A stretch of DNA of 64,000 nt from Pseudomonas rustica (GCF_018336155.1 NZ_JAGYHF010000001.1:186001-250000), one strand, 5' to 3'; counted from the stretch's first letter, positions 1-10,179 are shown. Notes: generated from the letters alone by a model not told the origin. Numbers and translations are program-made.

Positions 1-693
1 GCCAACCTCACTCAACAGCCGATACCCAACCCCCGCCTCCGTCACAATAAACCGTGGTCGCGTCGGATCATCCGCCAGTTTCTGCCGCAAATGCCCCACT
101 ACGATCCGCAGATAATGACTGTCCTCGGTGTGCGTCGGCCCCCAGATATCCTTAAGCAATTGCTGTTGGGTGATGACCCTTCCCGGATGCCGCGCCAGTT
201 GCGCCAGCACCGCGTATTCCTTGCGAGTCAGCGCCACTTCAACGCCGTCGAGCAGCACCCGCCGATAGGCCAGATCCACGGTCAGCGGGCCAAAACTCAA
301 CGCCGCTTGTTGCGCCTCCCCCGCCGGCGCCTGACGCAACAACGCCCGCACCCGCGCAAGAAATTCCTGAATGCCGAACGGCTTGGTCACGTAGTCGTTG
401 GCGCCGCCATCCAGTGCCTCGACCTTCTGCCCTTCACTGGCACGCACCGACAACACAAGCACCGGCGCCGTGGCCCATTCGCGAAACTCACGGAGCACTT
501 GCTGGCCGTCCATGTCCGGCAGGCCGAGGTCGAGCACCAGCAAGTCCGGTTTATTCAGCGCCGCTTGCGCCAGGCCCTCGGCGCCGGTGCCAGCCTCGAG
601 CACTTTGTAGCCTTGTGAGGCGAGGCTGATGCGCAGGAATTTACGGATCTGCGGTTCGTCGTCGATGACCAAAATGGTCGCGGTCTGGCTCAT
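1..693 (-). CDS. kdpE: KdpE response regulator (3' end cut by window edge)
   Basis: This is an OmpR/PhoB-class response regulator that activates the kdp potassium-uptake operon under K+ limitation or osmotic stress. The reading frame starts MSQTATILVIDDE, with an N-terminal receiver domain and a phosphoacceptor Asp in VLDLGLPDMDG (about residue 53). A C-terminal winged-helix DNA-binding domain follows (GPLTVDL, then HLRQKL and GVGYRLL near the end). The window supplies 231 codons and no stop, so only the last few residues should be missing. It lies 48 nt downstream of kdpD on the same strand, the usual order for a two-component pair. Family identity is secure; the regulatory role is taken from established knowledge of Kdp systems. 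Confidence 0.96.
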   Translation of the reverse strand, partial: MSQTATILVIDDEPQIRKFLRISLASQGYKVLEAGTGAEGLAQAALNKPDLLVLDLGLPDMDGQQVLREFREWATAPVLVLSVRASEGQKVEALDGGANDYVTKPFGIQEFLARVRALLRQAPAGEAQQAALSFGPLTVDLAYRRVLLDGVEVALTRKEYAVLAQLARHPGRVITQQQLLKDIWGPTHTEDSHYLRIVVGHLRQKLADDPTRPRFIVTEAGVGYRLLSEVG

Positions 694-741
694 GAATTCA
701 CATCAACAGAAAAGATGGGCAAGAGAGTAGCGCAGTCGGCA

Positions 742-3393
742 TCAGGCTTCATTGTCCATCCCCGGTTGCGCCTGCAACGGCAGGTGCAGAGCGATGCAAG
801 TGCCGCGACCTTCGATGCCGTCAGCGACGGTGATTCGTCCGCCATGCGCACCGACCATGCCCTGACAGATCGCCAGCCCGAGACCGGTGCCCTGCCCGCC
901 GCGATCACCGCGTGCGGCGGTGTAGAACATATCGAAAATCTTCGCGCGCTCGTCTTCGGGAATCCCCGGGCCTTCGTCACTGACCGAGAAGAAAATCTCG
1001 CTGTCATCGGCGCCGGCGCGTAACTCCAGACGACCGTGGTTTGGCGAAAACCGTGCGGCGTTTTCCATCACGTTGACCAACGCCTGCTCGATCAGCGCTG
1101 CATGCACGAACAGCAACGGCAACTCGGCCGGCACCTCGGTGCTGACCTGCAACGGCGCCAGCACCGCGCGCAGACGATTGAGCGAACTGCCGACGATGTC
1201 CGCCGGTGACACCCAGTCCCGCGCCAGCTTCAACGCGCCGTGGCCGAGGCGGGTCATGTCGAGCAGATTCTGGATATAGCGGTCAAGGCGTTCGGCTTCA
1301 TCACGAGTGCCTTCAAGCAGCTCGCGGCGATCCTCCAACGGGATTGCTTCGCCGAGCGCCAACAGGCTGTCGATGCTACCGCGCATGGCGGTCAACGGCG
1401 TGCGCAAATCATGTGAAACCGAGGCCAGTAGCGCACTGCGCAATTGCTCGGTTTCGCCATGCAGGCGTGCGGCTTCGAGATCGTCGGCCAGTTGCGCGCG
1501 GGCCAGTGCCTGCGCCAGCGGCTGGCTCAACGCGGTCAGCAGACGTCGGCGCTGGCCGCTCAAGGTCTGGCCTTCTTTGGCGCAGACGCCGAGCAGCGCC
1601 AGCGGCCCATCCTCGACCGACAATGGCCACCACCACCAACGCCCGAACGGCAACGTGCCGGTGCCCATGCCCGCCGGTTGATCGTGTTGCCAGGCCCAAT
1701 CGGCGGCGGCGCGTTCGGATTCAGTGAATTGCAGCGGCCCGCCGGTCTCGATTTTCCAGCCGCCCTGGCCGTCACGATTGAGCAGGCAGAGTTGCAGATC
1801 GCTCCAGCCGTTGAGGTGTTGCGCGGCGGCGCTGACCACGGCTTGACGATCAGTTGCGGCCGTCAGTTTGCGTGACAGATCGAGCAGCTCGGTGGTCTCT
1901 TCCTGGGTGTCGCGCAACGCCTGCAATTGTCGACGCTGACGCGCCGCAAGGTTGCCGGTGAGCGCCGCCATCAACAGGAAAAACAGCAGGGTCAGCACGT
2001 CTTCTTCGCGCTGGATGCTGAAGGAAAAATTCGGCGGAATGAACAGAAAATCGTAAGTCAGAAACGACAGCGCGGCACAGGCCAGCGCCGGGCCGAGGCT
2101 GCTGCGCACCGCCACCAGCAACACCGCCGCGAGGAACACCAGCGAGATGTTCGGCAGCGGCAACACACTCGACACCGCCCACGCCAAAGCACTGGCCAAC
2201 AGCGTGGCGACCAATGCCAGCGCGTAATCGAACCACACCAGCGTCAGCGGATTGCGTTGGCGCGGTTGATGCTGTTGGTGATCGCTGTCGAGGACGTTGA
2301 TTTCCAGACCGTGGGCCTGGCGCAGCAAACGCGCTGCGAGACCACCACCGAACAGTCGACGACGCAAACGCGGTCGCGACTGGCCGACCAGCACCAGACT
2401 CGCCCGACGTTCAGCGGCGTGCTGAATCAGGGTTTTCGCCACCTCACCGGCGCGCAATAAAACCACTTCACCACCGAGGCGCTCGGCCAACTGCTGAGCG
2501 CTTTGCAGGCGCAGCCGCGATTGCTCGTCGCGCACACTGCCGTTGTCGACGTGCACCAGACTCCACGGCAAATGCCGACGCTGCGCGACACGGCTGGCGT
2601 GGCGCACAAGGCGTTCGGCCTGCGCGTCGCCATCGACTCCGACCAACAATCTGCCACGCACCGCCGGCGCGGCTTGACCGAGTTGGCGATAGCCTTGGGC
2701 GAGATCGTTATCGACTTGCGCGGCGGCGGTTTGCATCGCCAGTTCGCGCAATGCAGTGAGGTTGGTCTGGGTGAAAAACGCATCGATCGCCGCGCGCGCC
2801 TGTTCCGGCACATAGACCTTGCCTTCGCGCAGACGCTCGAGCAATTCGCGCGGCGGCAGGTCGATCAGCAGCAGTTCGTAGGCTTCTTGCAGCACCCAGT
2901 CCGGCAGGGTTTCGCGCACCTGCACACCGGTGATGCCGCGTACCTGATCGTTAAGACTTTCAAGGTGCTGGACGTTGACCGTGGTGAACACGTCGATGCC
3001 GGCGGCGAGCAATTCCTGAATGTCTTGCCAGCGTTTGTCGTGGCGACTGCCGGGGGCGTTGCTGTGGGCCAGTTCGTCGACCAGCACCAGTTTCGGTCTG
3101 GCCGCGAGGATGCCGTCGAGATCCATTTCTTCGAGCATCACGCCACGGTATTCCGAGCGCAGCAGCGGTTGCTGCGGTAAGCCGCCAAGGAGCGCTTCGG
3201 TTTCGGCGCGGCCATGGGTTTCGACGACGCCGGCGAGGACTTTTACGCCCTGACGGAGTTGCGTGTGCGCGGCCTGAAGCATGGCGTAGGTTTTGCCGAC
3301 ACCGGGGGCGGCGCCGAGGAAAACCTTGAGCCGGCCACGGCCATCGCGGGGCAGGTCTGCTAACAGTGCGTCGGCGCGGCCGGAGTCGCTCAT
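742..3393 (-). CDS. kdpD: KdpD osmosensitive K+ channel sensor histidine kinase
   Basis: This is the membrane sensor kinase that phosphorylates KdpE; 883 residues. Visible parts in order are an N-terminal KdpD cytoplasmic domain with a Walker-A-like GAAPGVGKT, a universal-stress-like domain (LLVGVDGD onward), four clustered membrane segments around residues 400-500, a GAF-like region, HisKA with the phospho-acceptor His in SVSHDLRTP (about residue 661), and HATPase with DEGPGIPE and GTGLGLAI. I chose the ATG at 3393 (MSDSGRAD) because a purine-rich ribosome site, GGAAGAGAG, precedes it. The longer in-frame extension to 3492 would translate through an intergenic palindromic repeat and is not credible. 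Length is normal for the family. Confidence 0.96.
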   Translation of the reverse strand: MSDSGRADALLADLPRDGRGRLKVFLGAAPGVGKTYAMLQAAHTQLRQGVKVLAGVVETHGRAETEALLGGLPQQPLLRSEYRGVMLEEMDLDGILAARPKLVLVDELAHSNAPGSRHDKRWQDIQELLAAGIDVFTTVNVQHLESLNDQVRGITGVQVRETLPDWVLQEAYELLLIDLPPRELLERLREGKVYVPEQARAAIDAFFTQTNLTALRELAMQTAAAQVDNDLAQGYRQLGQAAPAVRGRLLVGVDGDAQAERLVRHASRVAQRRHLPWSLVHVDNGSVRDEQSRLRLQSAQQLAERLGGEVVLLRAGEVAKTLIQHAAERRASLVLVGQSRPRLRRRLFGGGLAARLLRQAHGLEINVLDSDHQQHQPRQRNPLTLVWFDYALALVATLLASALAWAVSSVLPLPNISLVFLAAVLLVAVRSSLGPALACAALSFLTYDFLFIPPNFSFSIQREEDVLTLLFFLLMAALTGNLAARQRRQLQALRDTQEETTELLDLSRKLTAATDRQAVVSAAAQHLNGWSDLQLCLLNRDGQGGWKIETGGPLQFTESERAAADWAWQHDQPAGMGTGTLPFGRWWWWPLSVEDGPLALLGVCAKEGQTLSGQRRRLLTALSQPLAQALARAQLADDLEAARLHGETEQLRSALLASVSHDLRTPLTAMRGSIDSLLALGEAIPLEDRRELLEGTRDEAERLDRYIQNLLDMTRLGHGALKLARDWVSPADIVGSSLNRLRAVLAPLQVSTEVPAELPLLFVHAALIEQALVNVMENAARFSPNHGRLELRAGADDSEIFFSVSDEGPGIPEDERAKIFDMFYTAARGDRGGQGTGLGLAICQGMVGAHGGRITVADGIEGRGTCIALHLPLQAQPGMDNEA

Positions 3394-3413
3394 GCTTGAT
3401 GCTCTCTCTTCCT

Positions 3414-3528
3414 GATGATCGTTCCCACGCTCTGCGTGGGAATGCAGCCCGGGACGCTCTGCGTCCCACCAAAGCGGACGCGGAGCGTCCATTGATGCAT
3501 TCCCACGCAGAGCGTGGGAACGATCATC
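3414..3528. repeat. Palindromic intergenic repeat, family A copy 1
   Basis: A 115-bp inverted repeat fills the kdpC-kdpD gap. The outer arms are GATCGTTCCCACGCTCTGCG and its complement, with an inner pair around GGACGCTCTGCGTCC and GGACGCGGAGCGTCC. A second copy with the same architecture lies at 45662-45767. It resembles REP/MITE-like repeats common in P. fluorescens genomes. It sits inside the operon, so any hairpin it forms would be transcribed with kdp mRNA. Confidence 0.85.
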
Positions 3529-3529
3529 T

Positions 3530-4075
3530 CTACAGCTTTTCCAGTGCCATGTTCAGCTCCAGCACATTGACCACCGGCGGCCCCACCAGCGGCTGTTCGA
3601 TGTGCGCATCGAGCAGTTGCTGCACGGTCGCGACCGGCAGGTTGCGCGCTGCCGCGACTCGCGCCAGTTGATAGGCAATTGCCGCCGGTGGCAAGTGCGG
3701 ATCGAGGCCGCTGCCGGAGGTGGTCAACAGCGCCAACGGCACCGGGCCCTGGCCTGGCACCTGCAATTTGTTGGCGTCGTCGATCACCCGCGTGGCGAGT
3801 GCCGGGTTGCTCGGCGCGAGGTTGCTGGCGCTGCTGGAAACCGTGGCGAAAGCGCCGGCGGAAGGACGTGGATGGAACCAGGCATCGCCGACGAAATCCT
3901 GAGCGATCAGGGATGAGCCGCGGACTTTGCCGGCGGCATCGTGGACGAGGCTGCCGTTGGCTTGCTCGGGGAAAGCGACCTGGGCGATGCCAGTGACCAC
4001 CAGCGGGTAAGCGACGCCGGTGACCAGGGTCATCAGTACCAGCAGGCTGAGGGCGGGACGTATCATTGTGGACAT
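3530..4075 (-). CDS. kdpC: KdpC subunit of K+-transporting P-type ATPase
   Basis: This is the small accessory subunit of the KdpFABC high-affinity potassium pump, held in the inner membrane by one N-terminal helix (about residues 5-30, [20 protein letters not shown]). It is thought to aid K+/ATP coupling between KdpA and KdpB. The 181-residue length and the [15 protein letters not shown] segment match the family. The conserved end region contains [20 protein letters not shown]. The ATG at 4075 gives [10 protein letters not shown]; a second Met three codons in is also possible. An unusually long 460-bp repeat-filled gap separates it from kdpB upstream. Confidence 0.96.
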   Translation of the reverse strand: MSTMIRPALSLLVLMTLVTGVAYPLVVTGIAQVAFPEQANGSLVHDAAGKVRGSSLIAQDFVGDAWFHPRPSAGAFATVSSSASNLAPSNPALATRVIDDANKLQVPGQGPVPLALLTTSGSGLDPHLPPAAIAYQLARVAAARNLPVATVQQLLDAHIEQPLVGPPVVNVLELNMALEKL

Positions 4076-4126
4076 TTCAAAATCCTCGAATTCGTTGGGC
4101 AGATTTTTTGTGGGGTGTCAGGGGGA

Positions 4127-4530
4127 TCGCTTCCCCCTCACCCCAGCCCTCTCCCCCAAGGGGGCGAGGGGAAAGGGAGCCGATCGTTGTGCTTTTCAAA
4201 ACCTGAGTTCGACTCGATAGCTCAGGTCGGTGCAGCTCTCACAAACCACTCGGTCAGTCCCCTCTCCCCCCGGGAGAGGGCTAGGGTGAGGGAGCCGATC
4301 GCTGTGCTTTTCAAAACCTGAGTTCGACTCGATAGCTCAGGTCGGTGCAGCTCTCAATAACACCCTCAATCAGTCCCCTCTCCCTCCGGGAGAGGGCTAG
4401 GGTGAGGGAGCCGATCGCTGTGCTTTTCAAAACCTGCGTTCAGCTCGGTATCTCAAGTCGGTGTACCTCTCAAAAACACCTCGGTCAGTCCCCTCTCCCT
4501 CCGGGAGAGGGCTAGGGTGAGGGGCTCTTC
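4127..4530. repeat. Tandem array of ~116-bp repeats between kdpB and kdpC
   Basis: The gap between kdpB and kdpC (4076-4535, no gene) is mostly a tandem array. The marker GAGCCGATCG recurs at 4177, 4292 and 4408, and CAGTCCCCTCTCCC-type arms recur at 4255, 4371 and 4486, so the period is 115-116 bp. There are three units and a partial fourth. Each unit carries a hairpin-forming CCCTCTCCC...GGGAGAGGG followed by GCTAGGGTGAGG and a unique-looking filler (TTTTCAAAACCTGAGTTCG). Units 1 and 2 are nearly identical in the filler and unit 3 is more diverged. I see no coding potential. Confidence 0.9.
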
Positions 4531-4535
4531 CAGCC

Positions 4536-6593
4536 TCAAACCAAATGCAACGCCGTGAGCAGCATGTCGATCGCCTTGATCCCCACAAACGGCACCAGAA
4601 TCCCGCCCAATCCATAGATCAACAGATTGCGCCGCAACAACGCCGCCGCACTCGCTGCCTGCACGCGCACGCCGCGCAATGCCAGCGGAATCAGCACAAC
4701 GATGATCAATGCGTTAAACACAATCGCCGAGAGAATCGCGCTCTGCGGGCTGGTCAACTGCATGATGTTCAGCACCCCCAGTTGCGGATAAATCGAGGCA
4801 AACAGCGCTGGCAGAATGGCGAAGTATTTGGCCACGTCGTTGGCGATGGAAAAGGTCGTCAGCGCACCACGGGTCACCAGCAATTCCTTGCCGATCTGCA
4901 CCACGTCGAGCAGCTTGGTCGGGTCGCTGTCGAGATCGACCATGTTCGCCGCTTCACGCGCCGCTTGTGTGCCGTCGTTCATCGCCATACCAACGTCAGC
5001 CTGGGCCAGCGCCGGGGCATCGTTAGCGCCGTCGCCGCACATCGCAACCAGACGACCGTCGTTTTGCTCGTGACGAATACGCGCGAGTTTTTTCTCTGGC
5101 GTGGCTTCGGCGAGCACATCATCGACACCTGCTTCAGCAGCAATCGCAGCAGCGGTCAGCGGGTTGTCGCCAGTGACCATCACGGTGCGAATCCCGAGTT
5201 TGCGCAGCTCTGCAAAACGCTCACGAATCCCCGGTTTGACCACGTCCTTGAGGTGGATCGCGCCGAGCAATTTACCGTCCGCGCAAACCAGCAACGGCGT
5301 GCCACCGCTCTGCGCGATCTTGTCGATTTCCCGCGCCAGCGCCGGGGCCAGATCCGCGCGTTTCTGACCGAGGAAACTCAGCAGCGAATCCACCGCGCCT
5401 TTGCGATACACACGGCCCTGATAGTCGACGCCGGATAAACGAGTCTCGGCGCTGAACGGCACGCCCGTCAGCGTTTCCGGCGCCGGTTCAGCTTGCGGAT
5501 GCAGACCGCGCAGGTATTCGACGATCGACTTGCCTTCAGCGGTGTCGTCGGCCAGCGAGGCGAACAGCGCGCCCTCGGCCAACTCACGACCATTCACACC
5601 CGGCGCGGCATACACCGCGCTGCAGCGACGGTTACCGAAAGTGATGGTGCCGGTCTTGTCGAGCAGCAGCACGTGCACGTCGCCCGCCGCTTCTACCGCA
5701 CGGCCAGACTTGGCGATGACGTTGAGGCGCACCAGACGATCCATCCCGGCAATACCGATGGCCGAAAGCAGACCGCCGATGGTGGTCGGAATCAGCGTGA
5801 CCAGCAGCGCCACCAGAAACACCAGCGGCAAGCTGCCGTTAGCGAAATGGGCGAACGGTTGCAGGGTCACCACGACCAACAGGAAGATCAACGTCAGGCC
5901 GATCAGCAGAATATCCAGCGCCACTTCGTTCGGGGTTTTCTGGCGTTTGGCGCCTTCGACCAGGGCGATCATGCGATCGAGGGTCGACTCGCCCGGGTTG
6001 ACGGTGATCTTCACCAGCAACCAGTCGGACACCAGTCGGGTGTTGCCGGTGACGGCCGAACGGTCGCCACCGGACTCGCGAATCACTGGCGCGGATTCAC
6101 CGGTGATCGCCGCTTCGTTGACCGCCGCGATGCCTTCGATGACTTCGCCGTCACCGGGGATCATTTCCCCGGCTTCGACGCGCACCACATCGCCCTTGCG
6201 CAGACTTGCCGCAGGCACCACTTGAAAGCTGCCATTGGCTTGTTTGCGTCGAGCGCTGAGGCCTTCGCTGCCAGCCTTGAGACTGTCGGCGCGGGCCTTG
6301 CCGCGACCTTCGGCCAAGGCCTCGGCGAAGTTGGCGAACAGCACGGTGAACCACAGCCACAGGGCGATTTGTGCGGCGACAAAGGTCGGCACGTCGGCAT
6401 CCGGGAGGAAGCACAGCACGGTGGTGAAAATCGCCGTCAGTTCGACCACCAGCATCACCGGCGAACGCTTCAGCTGCCGAGGGTCGAGTTTGACGAAAGC
6501 TTGCACCAGCGCCGGGCGCCACAGGGCCGAGATCGCGGTTTTCGCTTGTTCCGGCGCCTTGACGGCAGCGGGTTTGATTGCGGGCATATTCAT
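4536..6593 (-). CDS. kdpB: KdpB, P-type ATPase catalytic subunit
   Basis: This subunit hydrolyses ATP to drive K+ uptake through KdpA. The phosphorylated Asp is in [10 protein letters not shown] (about residue 312). The actuator loop TGESAPV, the hinge [10 protein letters not shown] and the [18 protein letters not shown] segment are all present, as are the expected membrane helices. Length is 685 residues, normal for Pseudomonas KdpB. The ATG at 6593 starts [12 protein letters not shown], 10 nt after kdpA, so translation is probably coupled. The next gene, kdpC, is displaced by the 116-bp repeat array. Confidence 0.98.
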   Translation of the reverse strand: MNMPAIKPAAVKAPEQAKTAISALWRPALVQAFVKLDPRQLKRSPVMLVVELTAIFTTVLCFLPDADVPTFVAAQIALWLWFTVLFANFAEALAEGRGKARADSLKAGSEGLSARRKQANGSFQVVPAASLRKGDVVRVEAGEMIPGDGEVIEGIAAVNEAAITGESAPVIRESGGDRSAVTGNTRLVSDWLLVKITVNPGESTLDRMIALVEGAKRQKTPNEVALDILLIGLTLIFLLVVVTLQPFAHFANGSLPLVFLVALLVTLIPTTIGGLLSAIGIAGMDRLVRLNVIAKSGRAVEAAGDVHVLLLDKTGTITFGNRRCSAVYAAPGVNGRELAEGALFASLADDTAEGKSIVEYLRGLHPQAEPAPETLTGVPFSAETRLSGVDYQGRVYRKGAVDSLLSFLGQKRADLAPALAREIDKIAQSGGTPLLVCADGKLLGAIHLKDVVKPGIRERFAELRKLGIRTVMVTGDNPLTAAAIAAEAGVDDVLAEATPEKKLARIRHEQNDGRLVAMCGDGANDAPALAQADVGMAMNDGTQAAREAANMVDLDSDPTKLLDVVQIGKELLVTRGALTTFSIANDVAKYFAILPALFASIYPQLGVLNIMQLTSPQSAILSAIVFNALIIVVLIPLALRGVRVQAASAAALLRRNLLIYGLGGILVPFVGIKAIDMLLTALHLV

Positions 6594-6603
6594 CGATAAG
6601 TCC

Positions 6604-8298
6604 TCAGAAGCCCATGCTCAGATGTTCAGCGATTGGGCCCAAAGCCAGAGTCGGCAGGAAGGTCAGGCCGCCCACCAGCAAAATGGTCACGGTCAACAGG
6701 GTCACGAACAGCGGGCCATGGGTCGGGAAGCTGTTCTGGCCGATCGGTGCGGTTTTCTTCATCGCCAGACTGCCAGCCAAGGCTAGAACCGGGAGGATGT
6801 AACCGAAACGCCCGATCAACATGCCCAGACCCAACATCAAGTTGTGGAACGGCGTGTTCGCGCTCAGGCCACCGAACGCCGAACCGTTGTTGGCACTCGC
6901 CGAGGTGTAGGCGTAGAGCAACTGGCTGAAACCGTGCGGGCCAGGGTTGCTGATGGTCGCCGCAGCACTGGGCACCGCTGCGGCAATCGCACCGAGCACC
7001 AGCACGCCGACCGGCATCACCAGCAAGGTCACCACCAGCAATTGCACTTCCCGCGCCTGGAGTTTTTTCCCGAGGTATTCCGGGGTTCGGCCGATCATCA
7101 AACCGGCGAGGAACACTGCGATCAGCACGTTGAGCAACATGCCGTAGAGTCCGGCACCGACGCCGCCGAAGATCACTTCACCGACCATCATGTTGACCAG
7201 CGCGACCATGCCGCTGAGCGGGTTGAGGCTGTCGTGCATGCCGTTGACCGAACCGTTCGACGCGGCCGTGGTGGTCACCGACCAGAGCACGGTAGCGGTT
7301 GTGCCGAAACGTGCTTCCTTGCCTTCCAGCGGTGCAGTCTGTTCAACGGCGGCATTGTTCAGGGTCGGGTTCGGTTGATATTCAGCCCACAACGAGGTCG
7401 CGCCGCCGATCAAGAACAGCGCCAACATACAGGCGATGATCGCGCGGCTCTGACGCAGGTCTTTGACGTAATGGCCGAAGGTGAACACCAGCGCCACCGG
7501 GATCAGAATGATCGAGGTGACTTCGAACAGGTTGCTCCACGCGGTCGGGTTCTCGAACGGATGCGCCGAGTTGACGCCGAAGAAGCCGCCACCGTTGGTG
7601 CCCAGTTGCTTGATCGCAATCTGACTGGCGGCCGGACCCAGCGGAATCACTTGATCAACGCCCTGCATCGTCACCGCATGCACATACTGCGCGAAGGTTT
7701 GCGGCACTCCTTGCCAGACCAGATACAGCGCCAGCAGGAGGCACAGCGGCAGCAGGCCATAAAGGGTGGCGCGAGTCATGTCGACCCAGAAGTTGCCGAG
7801 GGTTTTCGTCGATTTACGGCCGATGCCACGGCACAGCGCGACCAGTACGGCGAGGCCGGTGGCGGCGCTGACGAAGTTCTGCACGGTCAGGCCGACCATC
7901 TGGCTCAGGTAGCTGAGGGTCGCTTCGCCGCTGTAGGACTGCCAGTTGGTGTTGGTCATGAAACTGATCGCGGTGTTGAACGCCTGCGTCCATTCCTGGC
8001 CCGGCAGGTTCTGCGGATTCAGCGGCAAGTGATCCTGGAACAACAGAATCGCGAACAGCAGCAGGAAACCGGCAAGGTTGAACGCCAGCAGCGCCAGCGT
8101 GTACTTCTGCCAGCTCTGTTCAGCCTCGGGATCGACACCGGAGATGCGATAGCAACCGCGCTCGACCGGGCCAAGAATCGGCGTCAGCCAGGTGCGCTGA
8201 CCTTCCATCACTTTGTAGTAGAAGCGCCCGAGGAACGGCGCCGGCAGCAAGACCAACGCAAAAAACGCGAGGATCAGCCAATAGTCATAACTGTGCAT
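6604..8298 (-). CDS. kdpA: KdpA, K+-binding and translocating subunit
   Basis: This is the channel-like subunit that selects and conducts K+ across the inner membrane; 564 residues with about ten hydrophobic helices. Selectivity-filter-like segments are seen in [23 protein letters not shown] and [13 protein letters not shown] chose ATG at 8298 ([13 protein letters not shown]) over an upstream extension to 8490, because the extension would read across kdpF and lacks the family's N-terminal helix. The start lies 8 nt after the kdpF stop with a GGAGCGG ribosome site overlapping that stop. Confidence 0.98.
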   Translation of the reverse strand: MHSYDYWLILAFFALVLLPAPFLGRFYYKVMEGQRTWLTPILGPVERGCYRISGVDPEAEQSWQKYTLALLAFNLAGFLLLFAILLFQDHLPLNPQNLPGQEWTQAFNTAISFMTNTNWQSYSGEATLSYLSQMVGLTVQNFVSAATGLAVLVALCRGIGRKSTKTLGNFWVDMTRATLYGLLPLCLLLALYLVWQGVPQTFAQYVHAVTMQGVDQVIPLGPAASQIAIKQLGTNGGGFFGVNSAHPFENPTAWSNLFEVTSIILIPVALVFTFGHYVKDLRQSRAIIACMLALFLIGGATSLWAEYQPNPTLNNAAVEQTAPLEGKEARFGTTATVLWSVTTTAASNGSVNGMHDSLNPLSGMVALVNMMVGEVIFGGVGAGLYGMLLNVLIAVFLAGLMIGRTPEYLGKKLQAREVQLLVVTLLVMPVGVLVLGAIAAAVPSAAATISNPGPHGFSQLLYAYTSASANNGSAFGGLSANTPFHNLMLGLGMLIGRFGYILPVLALAGSLAMKKTAPIGQNSFPTHGPLFVTLLTVTILLVGGLTFLPTLALGPIAEHLSMGF

Positions 8299-8306
8299 AG
8301 CCGCTC

Positions 8307-8396
8307 CTAGTTCCGATCCGCGCGCAACAGCGCAACCAACAGATAAATGAACAGCCCCACTGCCAGTAGCAGTGACACCCCGTCCAGAACGCTCAT
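8307..8396 (-). CDS. kdpF: KdpF small membrane subunit (29 aa)
   Basis: A 29-codon reading frame starts at ATG 8396 after a GGAG ribosome site and encodes a peptide beginning MSVLDGVSLLLAV. It is a single transmembrane helix ending LLRADRN. Size, position directly before kdpA and the single-helix character fit KdpF, the lipid-like stabilising subunit of the Kdp complex. It is the first gene of the operon. It is easily missed because it is below the usual length cut-offs. Confidence 0.93.
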   Translation of the reverse strand: MSVLDGVSLLLAVGLFIYLLVALLRADRN

Positions 8397-8556
8397 GGAA
8401 GATCTCCGTGTTACGGCGTATTGCCGCGTGTGGGGTGATTGTCGGAAAGGAGGCTGTAAAGGAACGAGACCGAGGGGGTTGGCTGGGCATAAAGAAAGCG
8501 TAAAGAGTGGGTTTATGCGGGCGTTACAGCAGGCATTTGCGTCGTCAGGCCAGGCC

Positions 8557-8640
8557 TCTTCGCGAGCAAGCTCGCTCCCACATTTTGAAATGCGCTCGCC
8601 CTAACAATGCATTCTCCTGTGAGCGAGCCTGCTCGCGAAG
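8557..8640. repeat. Palindromic intergenic repeat, family C copy 1
   Basis: Two arms of the GCGAGCAAGCTCGCTCCCACA type (from CTTCGCGAGC at 8557, and GAGCGAGCCTGCTCGCGAAG at 8621-8640) face each other across about 35 bp. Each arm is itself a short palindrome. The same motif forms the repeat at 55161-55255. It is typical of paired REP elements in fluorescent pseudomonads. Confidence 0.8.
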
Positions 8641-8750
8641 ACGGCATAACCGCCAACATCGCACTCAACTGGCGCACAAAATGCAGCTATCCCACTGCAA
8701 CCATCCCCGATACGACCCCATTCAACTTATTACGACTTGTTTCACCGCAA

Positions 8751-8766
8751 TGGCACGCCCACTGCA
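8751..8766 (+). promoter_or_regulatory. Sigma-54 (-24/-12) promoter candidate for eat
   Basis: The sequence TGGCACGCCCACTGCA has GG at 8752-8753 and GC at 8764-8765, exactly 12 bp apart, and differs from the TGGCACG-N4-TTGCA consensus at one base. It lies about 45 bp before the permease start. Known Pseudomonas ethanolamine catabolism is controlled by a sigma-54-dependent activator (EatR), which makes the match biologically sensible. The activator is not in this window. Confidence 0.7.
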
Positions 8767-8810
8767 CGCGCCCTCCCCCGAGCTTTCCAAACCGTTCAGG
8801 GAGCAAGCGC

Positions 8811-10175
8811 ATGAACACACAACTCAAACCCACGCTGGGCACGTTGCACCTGTGGGGCATCGCCGTCGGCCTGGTGATTTCCGGGGAATATTTCGGCTGG
8901 AGTTACGGCTGGGGCGTCGCTGGCACGCTGGGCTTTCTGGTGACTTCGTTCATGGTCGCGACCATGTACACCTGCTTTATCTTCAGCTTCACCGAACTGA
9001 CCACCGCGATTCCCCATGCTGGCGGGCCGTTTGCCTACAGCCGTCGCGCCTTCGGTGAGAAAGGAGGACTGATCGCAGGGTTGGCGACGCTGATCGAATT
9101 CGTCTTCGCGCCACCGGCGATTGCGCTGGCCATCGGCGCTTATTTGAATGTGCAGTTTCCGGCACTTGATCCGAAACACGCAGCGGTCGGCGCGTATATC
9201 GTCTTTATGGGCTTGAACATTCTCGGGGTGAAACTGGCGGCGACGTTTGAATTGATTGTCTGCGTGCTGGCCGTCGCCGAGTTGCTGGTGTTCATGGGCG
9301 TGGTCGCGCCGGCCTTCAGCTTCAGCAATTTCGCTCTGAATGGCTGGGCCGGTTCCGACGTATTCGGTGCGCCAGCGATTGCCGGCATGTTCGCGGCGAT
9401 TCCGTTTGCGATCTGGTTTTTCCTCGCCATCGAAGGCGCGGCGATGGCCGCCGAAGAAGCCAAGGATCCGAAACGCACGATTCCCAAGGCCTATATCAGC
9501 GGCATTCTCACTCTGGTTTTATTGGCGATGGGCGTGATGTTCTTTGCCGGCGGCGTCGGTGACTGGCGCACCTTGGCCAACATCAACGATCCACTGCCGC
9601 AAGCCATGAAAACCGTGGTCGGCGACAATTCGGGCTGGCTGCACATGCTGGTCTGGATCGGCCTGTTCGGGTTGGTGGCGAGTTTCCACGGGATCATCCT
9701 CGGCTACTCGCGGCAGTTCTTCGCCCTCGCCCGCGCCGGTTACCTGCCCGCTTCGCTGGCAAAACTCTCGCGCTTCCAGACACCGCACCGCGCGATCATT
9801 GTCGGCGGCATCATTGGCATCGCGGCGATCTACAGCGACGGCCTGATCAATCTCGGCGGCATGACCCTCACCGCCGCGATGATCACCATGGCGGTATTCG
9901 GCGCGATCGTCATGTACATCATGAGCATGCTCAGCCTGTTCAAACTGCGCAAATCGGAGCCGAACCTGGAACGCACTTTCCGCGCGCCGTGCTATCCGCT
10001 GATCCCGATGATCGCGCTGGTTTTGGCGGTGGTGTGCCTGGTGGCGATGGCGTGGTTCAACGCGTTGATCGGGCTGATTTTCCTCGGCTTCATGGCCGTG
10101 GGCTTCGGCTACTTCCTGCTCACCGGCCAGTTGCGCGCCAATGCGCCGGCCGACGCCATGCTCACGGGCCAATAA
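8811..10175 (+). CDS. eat: Ethanolamine permease (APC superfamily)
   Basis: This is a 454-residue inner-membrane transporter with about twelve hydrophobic segments. It belongs to the amino acid-polyamine-organocation superfamily. The start MNTQLKPTLGTLHLWGIAVG, with SGEYFGWSYGWG and AIEGAAMAAEEAKDPKRTIP, resembles ethanolamine permeases that feed EutBC ammonia-lyase. I chose ATG 8811, preceded by a GGGAG site, over an upstream extension that would read through the promoter and repeat. It stands alone here; eutB, eutC and eatR are not in the window. Substrate is inferred from family resemblance and the sigma-54 promoter. Confidence 0.85.
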   Translation: MNTQLKPTLGTLHLWGIAVGLVISGEYFGWSYGWGVAGTLGFLVTSFMVATMYTCFIFSFTELTTAIPHAGGPFAYSRRAFGEKGGLIAGLATLIEFVFAPPAIALAIGAYLNVQFPALDPKHAAVGAYIVFMGLNILGVKLAATFELIVCVLAVAELLVFMGVVAPAFSFSNFALNGWAGSDVFGAPAIAGMFAAIPFAIWFFLAIEGAAMAAEEAKDPKRTIPKAYISGILTLVLLAMGVMFFAGGVGDWRTLANINDPLPQAMKTVVGDNSGWLHMLVWIGLFGLVASFHGIILGYSRQFFALARAGYLPASLAKLSRFQTPHRAIIVGGIIGIAAIYSDGLINLGGMTLTAAMITMAVFGAIVMYIMSMLSLFKLRKSEPNLERTFRAPCYPLIPMIALVLAVVCLVAMAWFNALIGLIFLGFMAVGFGYFLLTGQLRANAPADAMLTGQ

Positions 10176-10179
10176 GCCC

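Larger units (their letters stand above)
8397..8810. promoter_or_regulatory. Divergent intergenic region kdpF / eat
   Basis: This 414-bp gap holds the promoters of two divergent units, kdpFABC-DE leftward and the ethanolamine permease rightward. It contains an inverted repeat at 8557-8640 and a sigma-54-type promoter at 8751-8766. I could not place a convincing -35/-10 or KdpE operator for kdp by eye. No further reading frame with a ribosome site was seen. Confidence 0.6.

Noticed and set aside
4127..4530. Possible CRISPR array in the kdpB-kdpC gap
   Set aside because: The period is 116 bp, the whole unit is repeated rather than short repeat plus unique spacer, and no cas genes are near.
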